Made by a program: the position numbers and the translations under genes
Notes under the pieces: generated by a model
The model's database searches: none
What the model was told of the DNA's origin: nothing
Seen by the model: only the letters and a program-made list of their open reading frames with translations
NCBI RefSeq assembly: GCF_011765625.1
Contig: NZ_CP050313.1
Location: forward strand, 3,840,501-3,904,500
DNA: 64,000 nucleotides
Origin: Shewanella aestuarii
Lineage (GTDB): Bacteria > Pseudomonadota > Gammaproteobacteria > Enterobacterales > Shewanellaceae
Reading direction: 5' to 3'
Part shown: positions 47,037 through 56,689 of the stretch, one piece after another
Position numbering within the stretch: the first letter of the stretch is position 1
Layout of the letters: each line of letters starts with the position of its first letter

Positions 47037-50000
47037 ATGGCTCGTTTTTTTATTGATCGCCCTATTTTTGCTTGGGTGATCTCAATTTTAATTATGCTTG
47101 CAGGGGTCTTAGCGATTAAGGAACTCCCTGTGGCGCAATATCCAAGCATTGCACCACCATCAGTTGTTATTAAGGCTTTCTACCCTGGTGCTTCGGCAAA
47201 AACCATGGAAGATACTGTAACTCAGGTTATTGAACAGCGGATGACAGGGCTTGATCACCTTCGTTATATCAACTCAAGCAGCGACAGCTTTGGTAATGCA
47301 ACAATTACTTTAACCTTTAACGCTGAAGCCGATCCTGATATCGCACAGGTTCAGGTACAAAACAAGCTGCAAGCGGCAATGACCCTGCTGCCCTCTGAAG
47401 TACAGCAGCAAGGAGTTAATGTAAACAAATCAAGCGCTGGCTTTTTGATGGTTGCTGCGTTTGTATCTGAAGATGGTTCTTTGGCTAAAAACGATATTTC
47501 AGATTACGTTGCAGCTAACGTTCAAGACCCAATGAGCCGTGTCCCAGGGGTAGGCGAATTACAACTATTTGGCGCCCAATATGCAATGCGCATTTGGCTT
47601 GATCCATTAAAATTAACCCAATATAGCTTAACCAGTATTGATGTGATGGCAGCCATTCGTGAGCAAAATGCCCAAGTATCAGCTGGCCAGTTAGGTGGTG
47701 CTCCAGCCATGCCTGGGCAAGAATTAAATGCCACAGTCACCTCACAAAGTCGCTTACAAACTCCAGAACAGTTCAAGCGAATTATCATTAAGTCAGATTC
47801 TTCAGGTGCAAACGTTTATCTTGAAGATGTGGCGCGGGTTGAACTGGGTGCTGAAAGCTATACTACCGAGTCGCTATATAATGGTAAGCCTGCTTCAGGT
47901 TTAGCGTTTAAACTAGCAACTGGTGCTAATGCCCTAGATACTGCCAAGCTTATTCGTGAAAGACTTGAAGAACTGAAAGCCTATTTTCCTGAAGGTTTAG
48001 AGATTTACTACCCTTACGACACGACTCCATTCGTGGAAAAGTCAATTGAAGGTGTAGTACATACATTGATTGAAGCGATCGTTCTCGTATTTTTAATCAT
48101 GTATTTGTTCCTGCAAAACTTCCGAGCGACATTAATCCCGACCATTGCGGTACCTGTGGTATTGCTAGGCACGTTTGCGATTTTATCTGCAACAGGGTTC
48201 TCGATTAACTCGCTCACCATGTTTGCTATGGTTCTAGCAATTGGCCTATTGGTGGATGACGCCATTGTTGTAGTCGAAAACGTTGAACGGGTGATGTCGG
48301 AAGAAGGCTTAAGCCCACTGGAAGCAACCCGTAAATCAATGGATCAAATCACGGGTGCATTGGTGGGTATTGGTTTAACCCTGTCAGCAGTATTCGTGCC
48401 AATGGCCTTTATGTCAGGCTCAACGGGTGTAATTTACCGTCAGTTCTCAATTACGATTGTGTCTGCAATGGCATTATCTGTATTTGTGGCAATGGTTTTA
48501 ACGCCTGCATTGTGTGCCACTATGTTAAAGCCGCTCCCTAAAGGCCACACCCATATTAACACGGGTTTCTTTGGCTGGTTCAACCGCAGTTTTGACAAGT
48601 TAACATCGCGCTATGAAAAATCAGTCGCCAACATTTTAAAACGTAGTGTACGTATGATGGGGGTCTACTTAGTCATAGTGATTGCAACTGCATGGATATT
48701 CATGCGTATGCCAACAGCATTCTTGCCCGACGAAGATCAAGGCATTATGTTTACCCAAGCAATTTTACCGACCAACTCTACTCAAGAAAGCACCGTTAAG
48801 GTTCTCAATCAGATCAACGATTTTTATCTTGATACTGAAGGAGACAATGTTAAATCTGTATTTAGCGTTGCAGGCTTTAGTTTTGCTGGTATGGGGCAAA
48901 ACATGGGGATGTCATTCGTTGGTCTGCATGATTGGGCTGAGCGTACTGAGCCAGGTCAAGATGTTAAGTCAATTGCTGGTCGTGCAATGGCGAAGTTCTC
49001 ACAAATCAAAGAGGCGATGGTATTTGCCTTTGTTCCACCAGCCGTAATTGAATTAGGTACGGCCAACGGTTTTGATATGTATCTTCAAGACAGAAGTGGA
49101 CAAGGTCATGATGCGTTAATTGCCGCTCGAAACCAGTTACTAGGTATGGCGGCACAGAATCCTAATTTGGTAGCGGTACGTCCAAATGGTCAAGAAGATG
49201 CGCCAATGTACGAAATTGACATTGATCAAGCAAAGCTTCGTGCATTAGGCATCGATATTGATAATGTCAACAGCGTACTGGGTACGGCATGGGGTGGTTC
49301 ATATGTGAATGACTTTATTGACCGTGGCCGTGTGAAAAAAGTCTATATGCAAGGTGACGCCCAATATCGTATGCAACCAAGTGATTTAGATACCTGGTAT
49401 GTGCGTAATAGCGCGGGAGAGATGGTGCCGTTTTCTGCATTTGCAACTGGTAAATGGAACTTTGGTTCACCACAGTTACAACGCTTTAATGGTTTACCTG
49501 CAGTGAACATTCAAGGCGCAACTGTACCAGGCTACAGTACTGGTGACGCCATGGCTGACATGGAAGCTATGGTTAAGCAATTACCACCAGGGTTTGGTAT
49601 TGAATGGAATGGTCTTTCTTTTGAAGAACGTTTATCAGGTAACCAAGCACCTGCTTTATATGCGCTATCTATTTTGGTTGTATTCTTAGTACTTGCAGCA
49701 CTGTATGAAAGCTGGTCAGTACCATTTGCGGTGGTGTTGGTCGTGCCATTAGGTGTGATTGGTGCGCTAATTGCGATGAATGGTCGTGGATTGCCTAACG
49801 ACGTATTCTTCCAAGTAGGCTTATTAACCACAGTGGGGCTAGCCACCAAGAACGCGATTTTGATTGTGGAATTTGCTAAAGACTTCTACGACAAGGGTGC
49901 TGGGCTTATTGAGGCGACATTACATGCAGTACGTGTACGTTTACGTCCAATCTTAATGACGTCATTAGCATTCGGATTTGGTGTTGTACCACTTGCAATT

Positions 50001-50192
50001 AGTACTGGTGTAGGTTCGGGCAGTAAAAACGCCATCGGTACTGGTGTACTTGGCGGTATGATGAGCTCAACCTTCTTGGGTATTTTCTTAATTCCACTCT
50101 TCTTCGTTGTGGTTGAGAGAATATTCAATAGAAAAAAAGCCAATGCTAGCAGTGAAGAGTCAACAGAGACTAGCGAGAGCAAAACCAGTTAA
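47037..50192 (+). CDS. RND efflux pump, HAE-1 family (AcrB/MexB-like)
   Basis: A 1051-residue, 12-helix proton-driven drug efflux protein. It starts [17 protein letters not shown]. It has the proton-relay Asp pair in [17 protein letters not shown], the essential Lys in [17 protein letters not shown], the family motif [17 protein letters not shown], and large periplasmic loops. AcrB-type pumps export hydrophobic compounds, drugs and bile salts. It forms an operon with the adaptor gene upstream and is probably controlled by the divergent TetR protein. Confidence 0.93.
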   Translation: MARFFIDRPIFAWVISILIMLAGVLAIKELPVAQYPSIAPPSVVIKAFYPGASAKTMEDTVTQVIEQRMTGLDHLRYINSSSDSFGNATITLTFNAEADPDIAQVQVQNKLQAAMTLLPSEVQQQGVNVNKSSAGFLMVAAFVSEDGSLAKNDISDYVAANVQDPMSRVPGVGELQLFGAQYAMRIWLDPLKLTQYSLTSIDVMAAIREQNAQVSAGQLGGAPAMPGQELNATVTSQSRLQTPEQFKRIIIKSDSSGANVYLEDVARVELGAESYTTESLYNGKPASGLAFKLATGANALDTAKLIRERLEELKAYFPEGLEIYYPYDTTPFVEKSIEGVVHTLIEAIVLVFLIMYLFLQNFRATLIPTIAVPVVLLGTFAILSATGFSINSLTMFAMVLAIGLLVDDAIVVVENVERVMSEEGLSPLEATRKSMDQITGALVGIGLTLSAVFVPMAFMSGSTGVIYRQFSITIVSAMALSVFVAMVLTPALCATMLKPLPKGHTHINTGFFGWFNRSFDKLTSRYEKSVANILKRSVRMMGVYLVIVIATAWIFMRMPTAFLPDEDQGIMFTQAILPTNSTQESTVKVLNQINDFYLDTEGDNVKSVFSVAGFSFAGMGQNMGMSFVGLHDWAERTEPGQDVKSIAGRAMAKFSQIKEAMVFAFVPPAVIELGTANGFDMYLQDRSGQGHDALIAARNQLLGMAAQNPNLVAVRPNGQEDAPMYEIDIDQAKLRALGIDIDNVNSVLGTAWGGSYVNDFIDRGRVKKVYMQGDAQYRMQPSDLDTWYVRNSAGEMVPFSAFATGKWNFGSPQLQRFNGLPAVNIQGATVPGYSTGDAMADMEAMVKQLPPGFGIEWNGLSFEERLSGNQAPALYALSILVVFLVLAALYESWSVPFAVVLVVPLGVIGALIAMNGRGLPNDVFFQVGLLTTVGLATKNAILIVEFAKDFYDKGAGLIEATLHAVRVRLRPILMTSLAFGFGVVPLAISTGVGSGSKNAIGTGVLGGMMSSTFLGIFLIPLFFVVVERIFNRKKANASSEESTETSESKTS

Positions 50193-50209
50193 TATTGATG
50201 ATTAACGAT

Positions 50210-50246
50210 AAAAATGGCCTCGATATTTGAGGCCATTTTTTTATAC
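50210..50246 (+). terminator. Terminator of the RND operon
   Basis: AAAAATGGCCTC pairs with GAGGCCATTTTT around a seven-base loop, then TTT. Confidence 0.88.
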
Positions 50247-50397
50247 TTTTTAATCAACAACCCTTGCGATATAAGTTGTAGATGCTATTATCTCGCCCCC
50301 TTAAAAATAAGGGGTTCTCAGCATATAAGACTGAGTATCGAACTATAATAATCTCTGTATAGCAAAAACAATAAAGTTAGCAATGTGCAGCTTTATT

Positions 50398-50434
50398 AAC
50401 GGGTTCCCTCACCCCGTCTCTCAATTAAAAAGGT
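50398..50434 (+). promoter_or_regulatory. preQ1-I-like riboswitch (type 2 layout) before yhhQ
   Basis: A compact leader ends seven bases before the yhhQ ATG. P1 is ACGGG (50399-50403) with CCCGT (50413-50417). The loop holds TTCCCT, and an A-rich tail (TCAATTAAAAAGG) follows. The loop CCT can pair with the tail AGG at 50431-50433, which is also the ribosome-binding site, giving the H-type pseudoknot of preQ1-I riboswitches. The order resembles the Thermoanaerobacter tengcongensis aptamer from memory. yhhQ, a queuosine-precursor transporter, is a plausible regulon member. Binding would hide the ribosome site. Confidence 0.65.
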
Positions 50435-50440
50435 CAAATC

Positions 50441-51103
50441 ATGTTAATGTTAACTCAGACGCAAACGCGTCGTGCGCTGATATTTTTAGTCAGCTTTCAT
50501 ATCACTATCATTTGTGCCAGTAACTATTTGGTGCAATTACCGTTTCAAATATTTGGTTACCACACCACTTGGGGTGCGTTTAGCTTTCCATTTGTGTATT
50601 TAGCTACCGATCTCACCGTGCGTATTTTTGGCCAGCAAGCTGCGCGAAAGATTATCTTTCAAGCTATGTTGCCAGCGCTTATCGTATCGTACTTGATTGG
50701 TGTGCTGTTTCATCAGGGCCAATTTCAACAATTTGCCAGCTTGCTAGAAGCCAATAGCTTTGTGTTTCGTATCGCCTTTGCCAGTTTTACCGCTTATCTA
50801 GTCGGTCAACTGATGGATATCACGGTATTTGCAAAATTACGTCAGGCTAAAGCTTGGTGGGTTGCACCTGCAGCATCAACATTAATCGGTAATTTAGTGG
50901 ACACCTTAGTGTTTTTCAGCGTCGCCTTTTATGCCTCGTCAGATAGCTTTATGGCTGCACATTGGCCTGAAATTGCCACCATTGATTATGGGTTTAAGTT
51001 AATTGTTAGCTTAGGTTTATTCTTGCCTGCCTATGGTGTGCTTCTCAGAGTTTTACAAGACAAGCTGTTAACCACTGACAAACCACAATTGCATATAATC
51101 TAG
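50441..51103 (+). CDS. yhhQ: YhhQ/VUT-family queuosine-precursor transporter
   Basis: A 220-residue membrane protein with about six helices and the YhhQ (DUF165/VUT) pattern: ASNYLVQLPFQIFGYHTTWGAFSFPFVYLATDLTVRIFG and LVGQLMDITVFAKLR. YhhQ takes up 7-cyano-7-deazaguanine or preQ1 for queuosine tRNA modification. The AAGG ribosome site lies within the riboswitch-like leader. It is a single-gene transcript between the RND terminator and its own terminator. Confidence 0.92.
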   Translation: MLMLTQTQTRRALIFLVSFHITIICASNYLVQLPFQIFGYHTTWGAFSFPFVYLATDLTVRIFGQQAARKIIFQAMLPALIVSYLIGVLFHQGQFQQFASLLEANSFVFRIAFASFTAYLVGQLMDITVFAKLRQAKAWWVAPAASTLIGNLVDTLVFFSVAFYASSDSFMAAHWPEIATIDYGFKLIVSLGLFLPAYGVLLRVLQDKLLTTDKPQLHII

Positions 51104-51136
51104 GTCATCACAGGTAGCAAACAGACCAAAATAAAG

Positions 51137-51167
51137 AAAAGGCGTGATGCTCTATTACGCCTTTTTT
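51137..51167 (+). terminator. Terminator of yhhQ
   Basis: AAAAGGCGT and ACGCCTTTT form a nine-base stem around an 11-base loop, followed by T. Confidence 0.8.
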
Positions 51168-51365
51168 ATGCCTTCCATTTACCACCAAAAGACCATTATC
51201 AGCCAACATGTGTACTCTGTAAGGGTATGCGTTGCAACTAAACTATTGATGTTAGATAGCAAGTCTCTGCGCGCTGAATGGCTAAAAGAATTGATTAAAC
51301 CAACTGGTCAAACCTGTTATAATTTCAAGTATTATCCATCATTACAATCTCTTTGGAGACAGCAG

Positions 51366-51838
51366 ATGTACGCATTAGAAATCAGCGAGTTTACGCAAGC
51401 GACAGATCAAATTTGTCAGCAGGTCGCCCAATTAAGTCAGCAAATTCCTGAACTGAATAATCCCTATCGCAAGCAGATATAAAACAGCGTTTAGCCTGCC
51501 ATGATTGCCTTATTTTACTAGCCTATGTTGAAGGCGAAGTGGCGGGGTTTAAATTGGGCTATGCCAAAACCGATGGTGAGTTTTATAGCTGGTTGGGAGG
51601 CGTGTTACCTGATTTTCGCCAGCTAGGTTTAGCGAAATCGATGTTAGAGTACCAAGAGCGTTGGGCGCAGCAGCAAGGTTACAGCCTGATCACTGTCAAA
51701 ACCCATAACCACTTTAATGCCATGTTAAATATGCTGGTTAGTAGCCAATACCAAATCACGGCTATTGATACCGATAAGGCCAATGTCAGCTTAAATAAAC
51801 TGCATTTACAAAAAAGTCTTAATCAGAGTAAAGCTTAA
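51366..51838 (+). pseudogene. GNAT-family N-acetyltransferase, frameshifted
   Basis: The ATG at 51366 follows TTTGGAG and encodes MYALEISEFTQATDQICQQ to NNPYR. The frame then ends (KQI, stop), while the -1 frame continues QADIKQRLACHDCLILLAYVEGEVAGFKLGYA, then WLGGVLPDFRQLGLAKSMLEYQERWAQQQGY and SLITVKTHNHFN to 51838. Together these are one GNAT acetyltransferase of about 157 residues, with the acetyl-CoA pyrophosphate-binding region (RQLGLAKSML). One missing base near 51468-51471 explains the break. The substrate is unknown. Confidence 0.8.
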
Positions 51839-51892
51839 CCAACGCCTAAATACGTAAAGAGTGTAAAGATTGTCATTTTTCTTCTGTTTGGC

Positions 51893-51922
51893 TTGCGCAA
51901 TCAAATGAGAATGATTATTATT
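51893..51922 (+). promoter_or_regulatory. sRNA promoter with overlapping Fur box
   Basis: TTGCGC (51893-51898), a 17-base spacer and TATTAT (51916-51921) form a promoter. AATGAGAATGATTATTATT (51904-51922) matches the 19-bp Fur box at 17 positions and covers the -10 element. Confidence 0.82.
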
Positions 51923-51927
51923 AACTT

Positions 51928-52052
51928 GCGTTCCAAAACTCAGTCTCAATGCTAAAGCTTCATCACCTTTGTCATTATTCTGAGTTCGCAAGCACGACAT
52001 TGCTCACACACTCTTTGTGTATCTGCCGGCCTCATCAACCGGCTTTTTTTTT
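51928..52052 (+). ncRNA. ryhB: RyhB-like iron-responsive small RNA
   Basis: About 125 bases between a Fur-boxed promoter and a Rho-independent terminator. The segment AGCACGACATTGCTCACA (51991-52008) is identical to the conserved core of enterobacterial RyhB, as I recall it. A 5' hairpin is formed by AACTCAG (51937-51943) with CTGAGTT (51980-51986), extended by TTGCG/CGCAA; a small ACACA/TGTGT hairpin follows the core. The terminator is GCCGG/CCGGC (52025-52043) plus nine T. In other bacteria RyhB is repressed by Fur-iron and pairs with mRNAs of iron-containing proteins. Targets here are not known. No protein frame fits. Confidence 0.88.
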
Positions 52053-52115
52053 ATCTTTTTTTCAGTAAAAACCTACCTGCTCTAACGCTTAAATCAAGTT
52101 TATGGGTAATTCTGA

Positions 52116-54227
52116 TCAAGTGAATTGCAATCCTTCATAAGGATTCATCGCTTGGTCATCTTTGGCCTTATGATAAATGCCGATGGTGAATATGGTTCCC
52201 TCACCCACCGTTGACTTCACTTCAATCGTACCACCTAAGCGTTTAATAATGCCGTAACTTAATGATAACCCTAAGCCAGTACCATCTTTACGTGTGGTAT
52301 AAAATGGGTCGAATATGCGGCTTAATTGTTCCGCTGGTATACCTACACCTTGATCTTCCACTTCAATTTTCACCCCAATTGGCTCTCCATTTTCTAGCCA
52401 GTCATTGGTGCGGATCCATATTTTACCCTTATCATCAATTGCATGAGCAGCATTAACCACAATATTGATTAACACTTGCAATAATTGAGGCCGGTTAACC
52501 TCAACTGGACAAGTAGCATGCAACTCTTTAATCAATAACACTTCTTGCTTTTGAATAGAGTGACGCACCAAAACTAAGACTTGTTCCACAATTGGGGTTA
52601 TCTGCTGCATTTCGATTGGCTCATTAAACTCACCTGGGCGGCTATACTGCAATAAACTGCGAATAATGGTGCTAATGCGTCCAACCTGTTGAATCACTAG
52701 GTCAATCTCTTCTGAAACAGCTTCAGCATTATCACCCAGCTCATATTTAAGTAATTCCATGTTGCCTAAAATCACAGCGGTTGGATTATTAATTTCGTGG
52801 GCGATACCTGCGGTTAGCTCACCTAAAGCGGTGAGCTTTTCATTAGTAACCAGTTGCTGGCGAGTTTCATTTAATAAAGCAACATTGCGCTGTAATTCTT
52901 CCGTTTTGTCTTGCAGGCTTTTTGTACGCTGCTCAACTTTTACCTCAAGTTGCTCGGCAGCGGCTTGAATTTGCGCATTTCGGCGTTGGAGTAAGTCGAG
53001 CATACTGTCAAATTGCTCTGCCAAATTAGCTAATTCATTATCACGATCTAACCCCAACTCGCCAATGCGAACATTACGGCCGGATTGCACCGCTTTAACA
53101 ACTTGATGAATCCGCTCTATGGGTTTTAATAGGCTGTAAGCGCCGCGATAAACTAGCAACCCTGAACCAAACAACACCAGCATTAGAATAGAACCTAGTT
53201 CGATAATATTAAGTAGATAATTTTTAATAAATGGCGCTTCTGAAAATCCGGTGTACACCATACCAATCCGCTTACCATAAATATCATGTAACGGTGCATA
53301 GGCAGAGATGTACCAATCATTAAACACAAACGCGCGATCATCCCATCGCTCACCGTCTACCAGCACTTTTAAGCGAACTTCCTCCGACACTAAACTGCCA
53401 AGTGCACGGTTATGTTCAGAGTACTGTGATGAAGAAGCATTCATCGGCACATTTGTACTGATACGGGCGTTATCAAGAAATATCGTCACTGTACCAATAG
53501 AGTGATTTGGTAAGGTACCTTTGCCATAAACCAAGTCACGAATGTGGTCGACAATGGCGGTATCGCGGTTCAATAAATTACCGCCATCAATATACCAAGT
53601 AACACTATTGTCCTGATTTAAAATCGGCAACACACTGCGGCTGATTAATCCTCTTTTTTCAGCTTCTTTAGTAGGTTCTTGAGCACGTAAGGTCGACTTT
53701 AGGGGAATAACGGCATACTGCTGTAGTTCAGGGCTAATTTGATTTAATCGCTCAGGTGAGAGCACCATCATACCAGATACGGCTAATTTAGGCTGTTGGC
53801 GTAATAAGGCATTTAAATCTGCATCAGCACGAACCTGCTCTGCATTGATAAGACGTAAAAAATCTAAATTCAGCTGTTGCTTTGTTTGTTGCAGCACATC
53901 CTTAATAGCCTGCTTTGCCTGCTGATCATGTTTATTTTGATGTAATTGTTCAAAAGCGGTTTGAAATGCCCACGAATTAGCCACATTTGCTAATTGTTGT
54001 TCTTGCTGAGTTTGCACTTGCTTTAAGGTGTTTTCAGCAACCGTTAAATCAGCTTTTACCTTCATAAAAAGCTGCTGGCTGGTGTAACTGATATTCCAAT
54101 AAATAGTGATAAATACCAAGCTTACTAAAGTCAGTAAAATCGGTAATAAAGTTAAAATTAATAACCGGTAGCGCACTTGCGCCTGCATCTGTTGCCAGCT
54201 GACACCAAAAAAGCGCTTAAACATCAT
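52116..54227 (-). CDS. Sensor histidine kinase
   Basis: A 703-residue membrane kinase. A helix at about 22-43 is followed by a periplasmic sensor of about 290 residues, a second helix (about 340-360), HAMP, a coiled-coil linker (about 415-475), the H-box GIAHEINNP, and a HATPase domain with NAAHAI, DQGVGIP, FDPFYTTRKDGTGLGLSL. The pair with the response regulator (one-base TAATG overlap) makes an NtrC-type two-component system. Ligand and targets are unknown. Confidence 0.92.
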   Translation of the reverse strand: MMFKRFFGVSWQQMQAQVRYRLLILTLLPILLTLVSLVFITIYWNISYTSQQLFMKVKADLTVAENTLKQVQTQQEQQLANVANSWAFQTAFEQLHQNKHDQQAKQAIKDVLQQTKQQLNLDFLRLINAEQVRADADLNALLRQQPKLAVSGMMVLSPERLNQISPELQQYAVIPLKSTLRAQEPTKEAEKRGLISRSVLPILNQDNSVTWYIDGGNLLNRDTAIVDHIRDLVYGKGTLPNHSIGTVTIFLDNARISTNVPMNASSSQYSEHNRALGSLVSEEVRLKVLVDGERWDDRAFVFNDWYISAYAPLHDIYGKRIGMVYTGFSEAPFIKNYLLNIIELGSILMLVLFGSGLLVYRGAYSLLKPIERIHQVVKAVQSGRNVRIGELGLDRDNELANLAEQFDSMLDLLQRRNAQIQAAAEQLEVKVEQRTKSLQDKTEELQRNVALLNETRQQLVTNEKLTALGELTAGIAHEINNPTAVILGNMELLKYELGDNAEAVSEEIDLVIQQVGRISTIIRSLLQYSRPGEFNEPIEMQQITPIVEQVLVLVRHSIQKQEVLLIKELHATCPVEVNRPQLLQVLINIVVNAAHAIDDKGKIWIRTNDWLENGEPIGVKIEVEDQGVGIPAEQLSRIFDPFYTTRKDGTGLGLSLSYGIIKRLGGTIEVKSTVGEGTIFTIGIYHKAKDDQAMNPYEGLQFT

Positions 54228-55615
54228 TACGACTCCAACGCTTGATCTGCTTCGTGGTCGTCATCATGACCAAACCAATCTTTGTATTTTCTATCAAGGG
54301 TTTTGCGTGATACACCTAAATCTCTAGCTGCCGCTGATTTGTTACCACCATACGCATCAACTACCTGAGTGACATGATGCTTTTCAACATCCTTTAAAGT
54401 CCAGTCAAGTGGGAAGCCTAGCGTTTCTGGCGCATTGGGTAACGGATCTTTTTTCCAGTATTCTGCTGGAGGTTTGCCTAATAAAATACAACGCTCAATC
54501 ATATTTTTAAGCTCGCGGATATTCCCTGTCCATTCATGTTGCTTTAAAACCTGTAAATCTTCATGGCTCCACAAAACCGGCTTAATGCCTAAGTCACGAG
54601 AAATTTGCACCGTAAAGTGATGTGTTAGCTCAACCACGTCTTCAGGACGTGCTCTCAATGGCGGGATGAGGATATTCAATACGTTTAGACGGTAATATAA
54701 ATCCCGCCTAAAGGTGCCCTTTTCAACTTCTTCAATCAACAGTCGGTTGGTTGCAGCAATCACTCGCACATTAATGGCGACTTCTTTTTCACTTCCTACC
54801 GGCCGAATAGCCCGCTGTTCTAATACCCGTAATAAGGCAGTTTGCATGTTCATTGGCATTTCACCAATTTCATCTAAAAAGATGGTCCCATCTGATGCAA
54901 AACTGAATAAGCCTTCACGAGATGCTTTAGCGCCTGTGAATGAACCTGCAACATGACCAAATAATTCACTGGCTAATAATTCTGGCGCTATAGCACCACA
55001 ATTAACTGGCACAAAGGGACCCGTTCGACCACTTAATTGATGTAATTGCCGCGCAACTAGCTCTTTACCCGTACCAGATTCGCCTTCAATCAATACCACC
55101 GCATTAGTTGGCGCAACACGCTCTATGACTTGCTTTACTTCAGTAATTGCATCACTGCTACCTATGATAGTGGATGATTGCCCATGAGAGAGCTCTCGCC
55201 TAAGCATGAAGTTTTCACGTTTTAATAAGCGTTTTTCAATACACCGATCTACCGCAGACATCATCTGCTCTAAGTGAAAGGGCTTCATAATAAAATCTGA
55301 TGCCCCAGCGCGCAGCGCTTTAATCGCCACATCCATATCAGCGTAACCTGTCATAAAAATGATATCAGATTGACGTTCACTATCATCTAAGGCTTCATGC
55401 CACTCTATGCCCGAGCGATCAGGTAAACGAATATCTACAATCAATACATCAAAATGCCCCTTACTACGCAGCTGCTCTGCTTCGGTGATGGTTGAAGCTG
55501 TTTCAACTAAAGCAAACTTCTTCGACATCGCTTTGGTTAAAAAACTGCGCATGCCTGGTTCATCATCAACAATCAGCACAGACATGCTTGTGTTAACAGT
55601 GCTAGGTAAACTCAT
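54227..55615 (-). CDS. Sigma-54-dependent response regulator
   Basis: About 462 residues. The receiver domain has VDDEPGMRSF, the phosphorylated Asp in LIVDIRLPD, and Lys in MKPF. It is followed by an AAA+ domain with GESGTGKEL (Walker A), FLDEIGEM (Walker B) and a Fis-type HTH (NKSAAARDLGVSRKTLDRKY). The sigma-54-contacting loop reads GSFTGA instead of the usual GAFTGA. The ATG at 55615 follows GGAGAGG; an earlier ATG at 55633 has none. Overlap with the kinase gene shows coupling. Confidence 0.92.
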   Translation of the reverse strand: MSLPSTVNTSMSVLIVDDEPGMRSFLTKAMSKKFALVETASTITEAEQLRSKGHFDVLIVDIRLPDRSGIEWHEALDDSERQSDIIFMTGYADMDVAIKALRAGASDFIMKPFHLEQMMSAVDRCIEKRLLKRENFMLRRELSHGQSSTIIGSSDAITEVKQVIERVAPTNAVVLIEGESGTGKELVARQLHQLSGRTGPFVPVNCGAIAPELLASELFGHVAGSFTGAKASREGLFSFASDGTIFLDEIGEMPMNMQTALLRVLEQRAIRPVGSEKEVAINVRVIAATNRLLIEEVEKGTFRRDLYYRLNVLNILIPPLRARPEDVVELTHHFTVQISRDLGIKPVLWSHEDLQVLKQHEWTGNIRELKNMIERCILLGKPPAEYWKKDPLPNAPETLGFPLDWTLKDVEKHHVTQVVDAYGGNKSAAARDLGVSRKTLDRKYKDWFGHDDDHEADQALES

Positions 55616-55823
55616 AACCTCTCCACGAGACATTTTGACTCAATATTGAAACATTTTAGCATTCAATCTTACCGGTTAGGTCAGTATGAACCACATAAAA
55701 GTGATCTTGGGACAATTTGTCGCAGTCATTTTTAATCAATCCGCGACACAGCTCACACTTTATATATTTGGCGTGAACTCAACTTAACGATTATCCAATT
55801 GGCATTTAATTTGCTAGATTGCT

Positions 55824-55852
55824 GATATAAACTGACAAACCTTGATATAAAC
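55824..55852. promoter_or_regulatory. Direct repeat GATATAAAC before tupA
   Basis: Two identical nine-base copies (55824-55832 and 55844-55852) 20 bases apart, two helical turns, 13-41 bases upstream of tupA. They could be a regulator site. This is inference. Confidence 0.35.
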
Positions 55853-55864
55853 AAGGATAGATTG

Positions 55865-56689
55865 ATGATTTATAAGATTGCCAACATCGGAATATCGCTT
55901 GCTGCGCTTAGCCTAGTGACCTTTAGTTCATTAGCGATAGCGGAGCAACAAGAGGTGATTAAACTTGCGACCACCACCAGCACGGAAAACTCTGGTCTAT
56001 TGAGTGCTATTTTGCCGACATTTGAACAAGAATCAGGTTACAAGGTTCAAGTGATCGCCACTGGTACCGGTCAAGCGCTTAAGTTAGCCAGCCAAGGCGA
56101 TGTAGATGTGGTAATGACTCATGCTCCTGATGCAGAAGCAAAATTTGTTGCCGATGGCTTTGGGGTACAACCGCGCGGCATTATGGAAAATGATTTTGTG
56201 TTGCTAGGTCCTAAAGATGACCCAGCCGGCTTACATACTGCGCAAAGTGTTATTGCCGCCTTTAAAAAAATTGCAGCTAAACCGAGTGGCTTTATTTCAC
56301 GCGGAGATAACTCAGGCACACATATGAAAGAGCTGGCTATTTGGCAGCAAGCACAAGTAAAACCTGACTTTGTTGGCTATACTGCAGTTGGACAAGGCAT
56401 GGGTAAAACCTTACTAATGGCCAATGAATTACAAGCTTATACTTTGGCTGACCGTGGCACATTTGTGGCTTATAAGGCTAAACTTGACATATCAATTAGC
56501 TTTCAAGGTGGGGCAGAGCTAGCAAACCCTTACCAAATCATTTTAATTAACCCTGAAATGTATCCAGAGCTCAATCATGCTGGCGCACAAGCATTAAGTG
56601 ACTGGCTAATTAGCCCCAAAACCCAGCAAATGATTAACGAATTTTCCGTGCAAGGAGAGCAATTGTTTAAGGCAACGTATCAACAATGA
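55865..56689 (+). CDS. tupA: Tungstate-binding periplasmic protein TupA
   Basis: About 274 residues. A signal peptide (ending IAIA) is followed by the TupA oxyanion motif LATTTSTENSGLL near residues 33-45, GTGQALKLASQGDVDVVMTHAP, and RGDNSGTHMKE. TupA binds tungstate (or molybdate) for an ABC importer. The ATG at 55865 (after an in-frame TTG) has AAGGA upstream. It overlaps tupB by four bases. First gene of the Mo/W-cofactor operon. Confidence 0.9.
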   Translation: MIYKIANIGISLAALSLVTFSSLAIAEQQEVIKLATTTSTENSGLLSAILPTFEQESGYKVQVIATGTGQALKLASQGDVDVVMTHAPDAEAKFVADGFGVQPRGIMENDFVLLGPKDDPAGLHTAQSVIAAFKKIAAKPSGFISRGDNSGTHMKELAIWQQAQVKPDFVGYTAVGQGMGKTLLMANELQAYTLADRGTFVAYKAKLDISISFQGGAELANPYQIILINPEMYPELNHAGAQALSDWLISPKTQQMINEFSVQGEQLFKATYQQ

